From assembly GCA_934097085.1 (NCBI GenBank), contig CAKONK010000001.1, forward strand, positions 1-64,000: DNA of 64,000 nucleotides, given 5' to 3'. The notes under the pieces were generated by a model. It saw nothing but the letters and a program-made list of their open reading frames with translations. It had not been told where the DNA came from and did no database searches. A program made the position numbers and the translations under genes. Source of the stretch: an uncultured Bacilli bacterium (GTDB taxonomy: Bacteria > Bacillota_I > Bacilli_A > RF39 > UBA660). Positions 1-8,800 of this stretch are shown here, one piece after another (position 1 is the stretch's first letter; each line of letters opens with the position of its first letter).

Positions 1-86
1 AACCAAATCGCGAATAAAGCCAGATTTTGAATATAATTTATCAAATGTTGTAATAATTTTTTCCTTTCTAAAACTCTAACTATTTA

Positions 87-115
87 AATATAACAAATTA
101 TTTTAAATGATGCAA
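87..115 (-). promoter_or_regulatory. Sigma-A-like promoter for a gene leaving the window
   Basis: Read on the minus strand there is TTGCAT, a 17-bp spacer and TATATT. Downstream (towards base 1) an AAAGGA ribosome site at about 60-66 precedes an open frame reading ITTFDKLYSKSGFIRDLV to the window edge. The only start near that site would be ATT, which is rare, so the coding call for 1-57 is weak. The promoter follows the cotE terminator, so it probably starts a separate transcription unit. Confidence 0.4.
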
Positions 116-153
116 TAAAAATACTATTAAAAAATTTTTTTAATTTATAGCAA

Positions 154-176
154 TCAAAAAAGCCTATAGAGGCTTA
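154..176 (-). terminator. Intrinsic terminator after cotE
   Basis: Stem AAGCC/GGCTT (160-164 with 171-175) with a 6-nt loop. On the minus strand it is followed by a run of T. It overlaps the cotE stop codon. Confidence 0.7.
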
Positions 177-713
177 CTTATTTTCTAAATAATCATCATT
201 AAGATCATCAACATTAATGTTAAGTTCATCATTATTTTCTTCATCATATACTTCTTCATATTCATCATAATCATCCTCGACTTGAATTTTTACTGTAGCA
301 TTGCCTATTACCTCAATACCAAGTTCCTTTTCAATTTTTAAATTAACAAGTTCTCCGATAATTTTCACATCAGTAACTGTAGGTTGTTTTAAAGCATTAA
401 CAATTATTTCACTGTTACTATCAATTTTACCATTATCTTTTATTGGAACATTTATGGCATCAGTATAAGAAAACTTTCTTGTTGTAACTGCTGTTTTAGT
501 ATCATTATCATAGGAATACCAAACATTTACATCAAATGAACCTGATACATTTACTTTTCCAAGATTATTAACTCCCCTGAAAGAATGGTTTATTACCCAG
601 CATCCAAGTATAGTGTTTGGAGTTTCATCACATTCTATGTCATAAGAACTTACTACCTTTTTCTTACATTTTCCTATTATTGCCTTAGTAACGATTTCTT
701 TAAAGTTTGACAT
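174..713 (-). CDS. cotE: Outer spore coat morphogenetic protein CotE
   Basis: CotE is the morphogenetic protein on which the outer spore coat assembles in Bacilli; it acts in the mother cell at the forespore surface. The family signatures are clear: an N-terminal MSNFKEIVTKAIIGK segment, then ILGCWVINHSF, VNVWYSYDNDTKT and ALKQPTV, in the same order as Bacillus CotE. About 179 aa is the usual size, and the C-terminus is very acidic (Asp/Glu-rich), as in the family. Two in-frame ATG codons lie next to each other; the second is preferred because it sits about 7 nt from the AGGAAGG site. The gene stands between two terminators and so looks monocistronic. Its presence indicates that the organism makes endospores. 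Confidence 0.9.
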   Translation of the reverse strand: MSNFKEIVTKAIIGKCKKKVVSSYDIECDETPNTILGCWVINHSFRGVNNLGKVNVSGSFDVNVWYSYDNDTKTAVTTRKFSYTDAINVPIKDNGKIDSNSEIIVNALKQPTVTDVKIIGELVNLKIEKELGIEVIGNATVKIQVEDDYDEYEEVYDEENNDELNINVDDLNDDYLENK

Positions 714-777
714 CATATCACCTTCCTAATGTAATGTATGCAGGATATGGGCAAAAGTTTCATAAAAAACTATAGTA

Positions 778-811
778 AAAACCTGACAGTCATTAATAAA
801 TGTCAGGTTTT
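778..811 (-). terminator. Terminator after the NatAB-like operon
   Basis: Perfect 11-bp stem AAAACCTGACA/TGTCAGGTTTT (778-788 with 801-811) with a 12-nt loop, just past the permease stop. T/A runs on both sides make it potentially bidirectional. Confidence 0.8.
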
Positions 812-814
812 AAT

Positions 815-1969
815 TTAGTTAGAAAATAACACTTTTTCAGTTTTATAATCTTTGGAAATCAATATTATTAAAATAACAGAATAAATAATTGTAGATATAA
901 ACATCACTAACATATACATAATATCATTTTTTTCAATAGTTTGACAAAAAATCATTTTTAAAAATGTTGCGTGATTAACAATTGGTATTAATGATAAAGT
1001 TAAGTTCATTTTTATTCCAAGTGTATCTAAAATCATAGGTATCATTGTAAATAAACTAACTGGAGTTAATGAAGATTGAGCTTCTTTATAAGTTTTTGTT
1101 TTACTAGCGATAAATATGCATAGTCCACTTACAAATATTGAAAAAGTAAACATTATTAAGATTCCCATTGTAATAGTCGAAAAGTTAAAATTTAAAGTTG
1201 CCTCTTTATATATATCAAACATTTTACTTGCAATTTTAAAGGAAACAACTGTTAATACCATACTGATAATCGAAGTAATTAAACAAGATATTACAATTGA
1301 CAAGTATTTACCAATAATAAGTTCTTCATTTTTAATGGGAAATGTTAATATTGTTTCTAATGTTCCTCTTTCTTTTTCGCTTGCTATTATATCAGTTGAT
1401 GTATAAATAGCGGTTAAAGAAATTGCCATTACAGCAAAAATAAATCCCATTGTTACAATCGTATTAATTAAATCATCAGATCCTGATAAATTAACATAGT
1501 TATATGTAATATTTTTATAAACTTTATTGAAATCAGCACCAATTTCTGATAAATAATTTTGAGCTATATAATCATTATAATTACTTAGAAAATTAGCAAA
1601 ATAATTACTTGCAATACTACTATTTTTAGTTTTATCATTTGCATAAATATCGTAATTCTCATTAGTTTTTATTACATATGCATCTATTTTATTTGTTTTG
1701 TATGCTTTTTGCATATCATCTTTATTTTCATAATACTTTATTTCTAAGTTTTCACTAATCAAGTTTTTTTCAATATCATTTAAATTATAGTTAATTCCAA
1801 CATAATATTTTTCGTTTTCATTTGTATTCATTAATTTGTCATACACATAAGAGAAGATAAATATAAAAAGTGGTATCATAATTGGTGTAATAAGCATCAT
1901 CATAAGAGACTTTTTATCCCTTAATATGGTTCTTAATTCTTTTTTTATTGTGATAAATACATTATTCAT
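815..1969 (-). CDS. ABC-2 type exporter permease, NatB-like
   Basis: Membrane subunit of an ABC exporter. It has one N-terminal membrane helix (about residues 20-43), a roughly 120-residue extracytoplasmic domain, then five to six C-terminal helices. This is the layout of the ABC-2/NatB family (Na+ or drug efflux, DUF-type periplasmic insert). The conserved cytoplasmic motif STDIIASEKERGTLETILTFP lies after the first C-terminal helix, as in NatB. 384 aa is the expected size. The start overlaps the end of the ATPase gene by 8 bp, so the two are translationally coupled. Substrate cannot be read from sequence; Na+ export by analogy with NatAB is a family-level guess. Confidence 0.8.
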   Translation of the reverse strand: MNNVFITIKKELRTILRDKKSLMMMLITPIMIPLFIFIFSYVYDKLMNTNENEKYYVGINYNLNDIEKNLISENLEIKYYENKDDMQKAYKTNKIDAYVIKTNENYDIYANDKTKNSSIASNYFANFLSNYNDYIAQNYLSEIGADFNKVYKNITYNYVNLSGSDDLINTIVTMGFIFAVMAISLTAIYTSTDIIASEKERGTLETILTFPIKNEELIIGKYLSIVISCLITSIISMVLTVVSFKIASKMFDIYKEATLNFNFSTITMGILIMFTFSIFVSGLCIFIASKTKTYKEAQSSLTPVSLFTMIPMILDTLGIKMNLTLSLIPIVNHATFLKMIFCQTIEKNDIMYMLVMFISTIIYSVILIILISKDYKTEKVLFSN

Positions 1970-2717
1970 TTTCTTTACCTCCGATTAAAGCAAAGAATGC
2001 CTCCCTTAAATTACCAGTTTTAGTTTCTTTTTCAATTGATTTTGGAGTTCCCGTTTTAATTATTTTTCCTTTGTGAATTAATATTACTCTATCACAAATA
2101 TTTTCTGCTTCTTCCATGTAGTGAGTTGAATAAATAATCCCTTTTCCTTTTGCTTTTTCCTTTTTTATAAACTCTAATATGGTTTGACTTAAAATAATAT
2201 CAAGCCCCGTAGTGGCCTCATCTAAAATATAGTACTTAGGACTATGTAAAGCACATCTTGCTAAACCAACTCTTTGAGTTTGGCCTGTAGATAAATTTTC
2301 AATTCTTTGATATAAGAAGTTTGTTAAATCAAATTCCTTTGCAATATTTTTTATTTTTTTATCTATTTCTACTTTGGAAATATCGTAATACTCAGCACAC
2401 ATTTCTAATAACTCGTATGCAGATAAATCTTTGTATAATTTAGTATTACCGCTTAAAAAGCCAATTTCCTTTTTTATTGCAATTTCATTTTTATCATAAG
2501 AGTAATCATCAATAATAACCTCACCTTCACTAGGTTTCATTATGCCAGTTATCATTCTAAGTAAAGTAGTTTTACCAGCTCCATTTGGTCCGAGTATTCC
2601 TAAAACTTCACCAGGTTTAGCCTCAAAACTAATGTTATTTACCGCTAAAAAAGTTTCTTTTTGTTTTTTATTAATATTTCTTTCAAATTTTTTACTTAAA
2701 TTTTTTACCTCTATCAT
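1962..2717 (-). CDS. ABC exporter ATPase, NatA-like
   Basis: ATP-binding subunit that energises the neighbouring permease. Walker A is GPNGAGKTT (about residues 43-51), the Q-loop region follows, the ABC signature is LSTGQTQRVGLA (about 143), Walker B is YYILDEATTGLD (about 163) and the switch His is in STHYMEEAE (about 199). Length 251 aa matches the NatA/ABC-2 ATPase class. The start is preceded by AAAGGA. The signature reads STGQ rather than SGGQ, a normal variant in NatA-type proteins. The operon has two genes and ends at the 778-811 terminator. Confidence 0.88.
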   Translation of the reverse strand: MIEVKNLSKKFERNINKKQKETFLAVNNISFEAKPGEVLGILGPNGAGKTTLLRMITGIMKPSEGEVIIDDYSYDKNEIAIKKEIGFLSGNTKLYKDLSAYELLEMCAEYYDISKVEIDKKIKNIAKEFDLTNFLYQRIENLSTGQTQRVGLARCALHSPKYYILDEATTGLDIILSQTILEFIKKEKAKGKGIIYSTHYMEEAENICDRVILIHKGKIIKTGTPKSIEKETKTGNLREAFFALIGGKENE

Positions 2718-2735
2718 ATATATCCTTTCAAAATG

Positions 2736-2764
2736 AATAAAGAACCAGTTATTGATTCTTTATT
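2736..2764 (-). terminator. Possible weak terminator/hairpin
   Basis: Inverted repeat AATAAAGAA/TTCTTTATT between the small membrane protein and the ABC operon. The T-tract is poor, so termination may be partial. Confidence 0.35.
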
Positions 2765-2999
2765 ATTTCTTTTTCTTGTTTTTATTTTTATAAATTATAA
2801 ATAAGCACATTGAATAAATCGCATTTAATGCAATTGAAATTCCACCTAATCCAAAGTATAGTGATGCAAACATTTTACTTCTTGCTGTATTGCCACTATT
2901 ATAAACAACTCCAACAGTAAGTAAAACAGCACCAAGCACTAAGCCAAATATTAAAAATATCCAAGCACATATACGAATCGTTTCATTTTCTTTTTTCAT
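2763..2999 (-). CDS. Small two-helix membrane protein, unknown
   Basis: A 78-aa protein not recognised as a named family. It has a short charged N-terminus (MKKENETIRIC), one membrane helix at about residues 8-28, a second at about 43-67 and a strongly basic tail ending in KNKNKKKK. The ATG at 2999 is chosen over upstream frame-open codons because AAAGGATGC lies about 7 nt before it. It sits between the serpin gene and the NatAB-like operon on the same strand, but nothing ties it functionally to either. Confidence 0.6.
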   Translation of the reverse strand: MKKENETIRICAWIFLIFGLVLGAVLLTVGVVYNSGNTARSKMFASLYFGLGGISIALNAIYSMCLFIIYKNKNKKKK

Positions 3000-3058
3000 A
3001 ACAAGCATCCTTTCTATAATAATATTATCATATTTACTATTTGTAATCAATTTAAAAA

Positions 3059-4612
3059 TTATGGATTTTGCACTGCTCCTGTAAACCATATTTCTCCGGT
3101 TTTAGTATCTCTAATAAAGAAAATAAATGGTTTATCAAAAGTAAGATCAATAACCTTTACGGGAACTTTATATAAATGTTCAAAACTACAATCAATTGCT
3201 CCGAATCCTCCGACTGAAGTTGCTGCAGAGGCTTTAATACCTTCATTAGAAAATTCAATTGTAGCTTTATGAAACACTGGATTAATCATAGTCTTGTCAT
3301 CAGTTAAATTGGATAAATCTGCCTTTGTATTAAATATATCAGTAATACCAATATTTTGTAAATCTTTTTGCAAATCAAGTTCATAATCAAATTTAAATAA
3401 GGGAATATTTCCTTTAATTTGAGTAATATAACCTTTTTCAAAATTATCTAATTTTATTTCTTTTAAACTATTAAAAATATTTTTTACATCACTTACATTT
3501 AATGATTCAATATAACTTATTAAATTATCTTTTTTAGGCATAATACCTACATATTCTAAATTTAAGCCATCATATTCTTGTAAAGATTTTGCAAATACTT
3601 TTACGGTATCATCATCATAAAATTTAAAATCTGTTGAACTACCCACATCTTTATAATTTGAATCTAATTCTTTGATAAAATTATCTACAAATGAAGTTGT
3701 TTCTTCGTAATCACCCGTTTCACAATAATCATCGCTAACCCATTTTTCATATTCTTTAGTAATTTCCTTACGAATGTTTTCTTTACCTAAATCACTTACA
3801 ATATCATAATTATTAATTGAGGCACCAAATTTTAAAGACTGAACATCTTTGTCATTAAACTTCATTATTGGATATTCATCACCTGCAATCGAAGCTATAT
3901 ACATTGAATTTAAATCTTGATGTAAGTAATCAACGTGCCAAGCAACAAAATTAAAATGTTTTTTATCATAAACTTTCTTTTGAAAATCCGAACTATTATT
4001 ATCAGTTAAAATTGGCTGGATTAAATAGTTCCAATTCATATCAATTGCAAGAGCATTTATTAACATAAAATTATTATTTGAAACATCATCCACTAAGTTG
4101 TCTATTAAATTAAATGTTTTATTTGAAACCCAAGAATTAATATTATTTGGGCTATCAAAACTATCATAAATTACTTCCCCATTATATTTTTTCTTTATTA
4201 AATCTGCATAGCTTTCCTTAACGCTTTCTTTAAAACTATCTCTAATAAACATTGCATTTGCAAAAGAAACATTATTACTGTTAATATATTTTTTCGGAGT
4301 ATATTTACCTAATACTGAATCAATTTGACTTTTACTATCACCTTTTGCAGCATCAGAAAGCATTGCAAGTGCATATTTTACTGAAATTGGACTATAAACC
4401 ATATTACTTTCTTTATTTTCTGCCTTTAAAAAATATAAATCTAGTAACTGCAAGTCATTATCAGTTAATTTATATTCTGAATCAAATGTTTTTCCATTTG
4501 TATTTATAGTATCTTTCTTATTTAATTTAGAGAGAACAATAATAGTAATACCAATAATTAAAACAACACTCAAAATTCCTATAATAATCTTTTTACCATT
4601 TTCACTTTTCAT
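3059..4612 (-). CDS. Membrane-anchored serpin (serine protease inhibitor)
   Basis: Serpins are suicide inhibitors that trap serine or cysteine proteases by inserting their reactive-centre loop into a beta-sheet. After an N-terminal membrane helix (about residues 8-27) the protein shows serpin landmarks: an N-terminal helix region with NMVYSPISVKYALAML, the ANAMFIRDSF segment, NALAIDMNWNY, and near the C-terminus the hinge EGIKASAATSVGG followed by FDKPFIFFIRD and GAVQNP. A small-residue-rich hinge is typical of inhibitory serpins. At 517 aa it is longer than the usual 370-420, owing to the anchor and inserts. The ATG at 4612 follows AAAGAGG. It lies two genes from a large papain-family protease, suggesting self-protection, or defence against host or rival proteases. 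Confidence 0.85.
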   Translation of the reverse strand: MKSENGKKIIIGILSVVLIIGITIIVLSKLNKKDTINTNGKTFDSEYKLTDNDLQLLDLYFLKAENKESNMVYSPISVKYALAMLSDAAKGDSKSQIDSVLGKYTPKKYINSNNVSFANAMFIRDSFKESVKESYADLIKKKYNGEVIYDSFDSPNNINSWVSNKTFNLIDNLVDDVSNNNFMLINALAIDMNWNYLIQPILTDNNSSDFQKKVYDKKHFNFVAWHVDYLHQDLNSMYIASIAGDEYPIMKFNDKDVQSLKFGASINNYDIVSDLGKENIRKEITKEYEKWVSDDYCETGDYEETTSFVDNFIKELDSNYKDVGSSTDFKFYDDDTVKVFAKSLQEYDGLNLEYVGIMPKKDNLISYIESLNVSDVKNIFNSLKEIKLDNFEKGYITQIKGNIPLFKFDYELDLQKDLQNIGITDIFNTKADLSNLTDDKTMINPVFHKATIEFSNEGIKASAATSVGGFGAIDCSFEHLYKVPVKVIDLTFDKPFIFFIRDTKTGEIWFTGAVQNP

Positions 4613-4676
4613 CACAAACCTCTTTTCTATAATAAGGTTACCACACATATTCAAAATAATCAATTACATTTTTACT

Positions 4677-4708
4677 AAAAAAACTGCTACAACAAAGTAA
4701 CAGTTTTT
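4677..4708 (-). terminator. Terminator after the surface protein gene
   Basis: Near-perfect stem AAAAACTG/CAGTTTTT with additional TAC/GTA pairing; on the minus strand it is followed by TTTTTTT. It separates the surface-protein gene from the serpin gene. Confidence 0.7.
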
Positions 4709-4712
4709 CTTT

Positions 4713-5840
4713 TTAATTCATTATAATTTTACTATTTTTATTATTTTTCATTCTTATTAGTATTACTACTACAGCAATAACTAAAGCAATTATGATTACA
4801 TTTAATAAACATATTAACCATATATTTGGTGTTTTATTTTTTATTATATTTATATAGTAACTTTCTGTTTCAGTTCCATCAGTAATTTTAATTTCAATTT
4901 TACTATCATTTTTAAGGTTTTCATTACCAATTATTTCATATTTAATGTCTTCATTACCTTTATCAATTACTATATCTAATTTCTTTTCATTATTTATTTT
5001 TAACTCATAATTATAATTATTTTTATAATAATTTAATATGTAGTTTTTAATAGTTATATTTTTTAATGAAAGTCTTTCTTTATTTGGATCTACGATTTTC
5101 AATTTAATTTTGAATTCTTTTGTTGTTCCATCTTCAGCGGTTACAATGACACTAATATCATTATCACCAATTTTTAAATTTTCATTACCTTTAATTTCGT
5201 AATTAGCATTCTTATCGTTTAATGATATTTCTATTTCTAATTTTTCAACAACCTTATCTAATTTTATATCATATTCAGTTATTGAATTACTAAAATTAAA
5301 ATTTTCAACATCCTTTATTTCAAATTTTTGAATTGTAGTATCACTACTTTTAGGTTGTACTGGAGTTGTTGGTGTTGATGGTTGGGGATTTGAGGGTTTT
5401 GGACTTGGTGTAGGTGTAGGTGTCGGAGTTGGGGTTGGAGTTGGCGTAGGTGTTGGTGCTGGTTTATTTGTAACAGTTACAGATGCACTTCCAGAAACAT
5501 TTACAGCATTTCCATCATTTGCACTTGTTACATCACCAGAAAGAGTAAGAGTTATTGTTCCTACTCCCGTTGATGTACAAGTTACTGGAAATGATTTACT
5601 TGTATCAAGTGCATCTAATGTTGCATCAGCAATATCAAGTTTACAACCACTTACAGGTCCTGAAGAAGCAACATGTAAGTTCCATGCTGCTGCTCCATTC
5701 ATATTTACATATGCTGTAAAACTTTCACCTGAATATATGCTACTTGAACTCACTGATAAACTAGCACTTGCAGCATTAACATTTAAAATTACTATTAAAA
5801 ATGATAATATTCCAGTTAAAATTAATTTTATTTTTTTCAT
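4713..5840 (-). CDS. Secreted, C-terminally anchored beta-sandwich surface protein
   Basis: Signal peptide (residues 1-23, ending NVNAASA), then an approximately 85-residue Ig-like/cohesin-like beta-sandwich (about 24-125, with a likely Cys pair), a (PT)n proline-threonine linker (about 130-165), two cadherin-like beta-sandwich repeats recognisable by FSNSITEYDIKL and IKNYILNY, and a C-terminal membrane helix (about 338-362) with a basic cytoplasmic tail. It therefore presents its N-terminal domain away from the membrane on a stalk. RBS AAGGAT precedes the ATG. The gene follows the dockerin protease by 14 bp and is very likely co-transcribed with it, so it could be a docking partner; that is inference, because the N-terminal domain is not a convincing cohesin by eye. 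Confidence 0.7.
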   Translation of the reverse strand: MKKIKLILTGILSFLIVILNVNAASASLSVSSSSIYSGESFTAYVNMNGAAAWNLHVASSGPVSGCKLDIADATLDALDTSKSFPVTCTSTGVGTITLTLSGDVTSANDGNAVNVSGSASVTVTNKPAPTPTPTPTPTPTPTPTPSPKPSNPQPSTPTTPVQPKSSDTTIQKFEIKDVENFNFSNSITEYDIKLDKVVEKLEIEISLNDKNANYEIKGNENLKIGDNDISVIVTAEDGTTKEFKIKLKIVDPNKERLSLKNITIKNYILNYYKNNYNYELKINNEKKLDIVIDKGNEDIKYEIIGNENLKNDSKIEIKITDGTETESYYINIIKNKTPNIWLICLLNVIIIALVIAVVVILIRMKNNKNSKIIMN

Positions 5841-5853
5841 TTTTTTATCCTTT

Positions 5854-8800
5854 CTATCCTATAGTTTTTGTTCCTATCAAATGTTGTCTTATTCTTAATA
5901 AGTCTGCAGAATTTACTATGTTATCATAGTTTATGTCTGATGCTGTAAAATATATTCCATTAAGTGGTTTTACTCCAATTAGATGTTGCCTTATTTTAAG
6001 TAAATCTGCTGAATTTATTAATGCATCGCCATTAATATCACCTGTAACTATATTTGTAAATTCCCTTACAACTGAACCATTATAATAAATTTTAGTTTTG
6101 CCTCCGGTATAGATTAAATTATTTTTAACTTCAAAATTGGCACTACAATTATCTCCAAAAGTTATATTAGTTAAAATATCTGTTATTGATGTATTTGGTT
6201 TAATTTTTGAAATATAGTTTTCTTTTTCATTAACTTCATAATTATTAATTTTATATGTGAAATTTTGAGTATATATTGGGTATAATATTAAATCTTCATT
6301 TAAGACTATTTCATTATTTGCAAAATAATCTTTTCCATTACCATCCGCTAAAGTATTCCAACTTCTAAAAGTATAGCCAGCCAATTCAACATTATTATTA
6401 ATTATTGCAATTTTACTGCCTAATTCATAATCATATTTTTCTTTATTAGTACAACTATCATCTAAACAATATGTAATTTTAACTTTAATTTTTTCCCATT
6501 GCGCATATAAAGTAATATCCTCGGTAATACTTATCAATTGTTCATCTTCATAAGACATACCAGTTCCATCTGATTTTGTATTCCAATTTTTAAATATATA
6601 ATTTTCTCTTGTAAATGTATTTTTAGATAAATTAGCGCTTACATTTTTAGTTAGTTCTAAATTAGGCATATTACCACTACCTTGATTTGAATTAAATGTA
6701 ATTGTATATTTTTCTTCTTTCCATTGTGCATATAAGGTTATATTATTTTGTTCATCAAATGGAATATTATTAAAAATTATAGAATCACTTGATTTTGCAG
6801 AAAATTTTATTCCTGTTCCATCTTGTTTAGTGTTCCAGTTATCAATATAATAATTTTCTTTTGTAAAATCCATATTTCCAAATGAAATAGTACCTTCACT
6901 AGGATAAGTCAAATTCAAATCAACTGTTTTATTATTATTTGATGTCACACCATTTCCATCAAATGTTATTTTATATTGATTTTCACTCCAAATTGCATAT
7001 AATTTCAAATCTTCATTTATTCCACTCTCAATTAATTGCTCATCATAATATACTATTCCTGTACCATCTGATTTAGTATTCCATTCTTTAAATGTATGGC
7101 CTTTATATGTAAATAAGTTTTTAGTTAAATTAAACTTTCTATTAATAGCAACAATTTGTGAACTTTCTTCATTAGATGGATTGTTGCTATTAAATGTAAT
7201 TGTTTTTGCTTCCAATATTGTTACTTGTATATCATCTTTATAACCATCATACAAACTAGATATATGAATTGTCGTTACACCAATTTTCTTTGGAGTAATG
7301 ACACCCGATGAACTAATAGTTAAATACTCATCATCATATGTCCATTTAATGTTCTTTGCATTATCAGTATTTGGAGTAATTAAATCATATATACTCTTTG
7401 TTTCTGAAATTTTCATTTCAAAATCATCAATTGTTTTAGTAAAGTCAAACTTATCCAGTAATGTTGTTAACATAGGAAATCTCTTATAGCCATCAATTTC
7501 AGGTTTTGACCAATCTGATTTATGTTCAAAATAATTTGCGTAATTGTTTGCTATTAAATCATCCATTGTTACAGCAGTATTGTTATTAAATTTTTCAGTA
7601 CCATTTGATGTAATTTCCCCATATAATTTGATTTCATTTATATACCATACACCAGTTATATTTACAGAATTATTTTTATAAATGCGCCCAACAGTTACCC
7701 CAAGTCGACTTGTTGCTCGCGATTGATAACTACCCGCGCTTATAGCATTATTTATAGTAAAGTTATTTAATAAAGAACTATCACCAACAATGCCTCCAAT
7801 GGAGCTATCTCCATTCGATCCATTACCACTTACTTTACTGAAACTTGCAGAGTCACTAATTGTTGCATTAAGTTTTTCACTTCCAACATAGCCAATTATT
7901 CCCCCAGCAAAAGTTGTATCCATACTACCGACATTTACATTAGAATATAAATTATGCATATTACAGTTTACATTTTCAGTAACTCCTCCAGGTACATTTA
8001 TAATACCGATTAATCCCCCATTAGAATACGATGAATTAACTTTACCACTAATAACCGACACATTGCTAATTTCTATTCCATCCACAACATGAACTATACC
8101 AGCCAATGCACCAGCATCATAATTACCATTAATATTTACATCTTTTATTATCAGATTTTTTATATAATTATTTTTACCATATATTTTTTCAAATATTCCA
8201 ACAGGAACATCACTTGTACCTTTTGGTCTATTAATGTATACACCACTTATCACATGATTATTTCCATTAAAACTTCCATAGAAATTGCTAATTGGTAACC
8301 ATCCAGCACCTGAATTATAAAATAATCCCTTTGTATTAGTTGTATCATATGATAAATCTAAATCGTTATCTAATACATAATAACTTCCAGTTGTGTATAG
8401 GTTTCTTAGACTATTTAAATCAAATGATGTTTTAATCTTATAAGGATTTTCTTCTGTTCCAATACCCAACATTTTATTATTATGTGTTGTTAGTTTCCAT
8501 TCAATTTCATCGTATTTTTCATTATTATAATAAACCTCAATTGTATATGTACCTAATTTCACATTTTCACTATTATATGATAAAAGTGCATTAATATAAT
8601 TAGAAACTGAATAATTTCTAAAGACATGAAATAAATTTGTAACATCCTCATTATTTTGATTCAATATTTTAAATGTTAAATTATCATTTGATGATAAATT
8701 TCTGGAAACTCCTGAAACAACAAATACATTATTATCATCAAAAGATACTGTATGTGGATCTGAAATACATTTGTTATCTTCTAAGGTACATTTAGTCAAG

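Noticed and set aside
1..57. A partial gene starting with ATT at the left edge
   Set aside because: Start codon is atypical and under 20 codons are visible; only the promoter is reported.
5400..5460. GGTGTAGGTGTxGG tandem repeat as a DNA repeat element
   Set aside because: It simply encodes the Pro-Thr linker of the surface protein.
4713..5840. Calling the N-terminal domain a cohesin
   Set aside because: The strand pattern is only generally Ig/cohesin-like, and no cohesin signature was convincing by eye.
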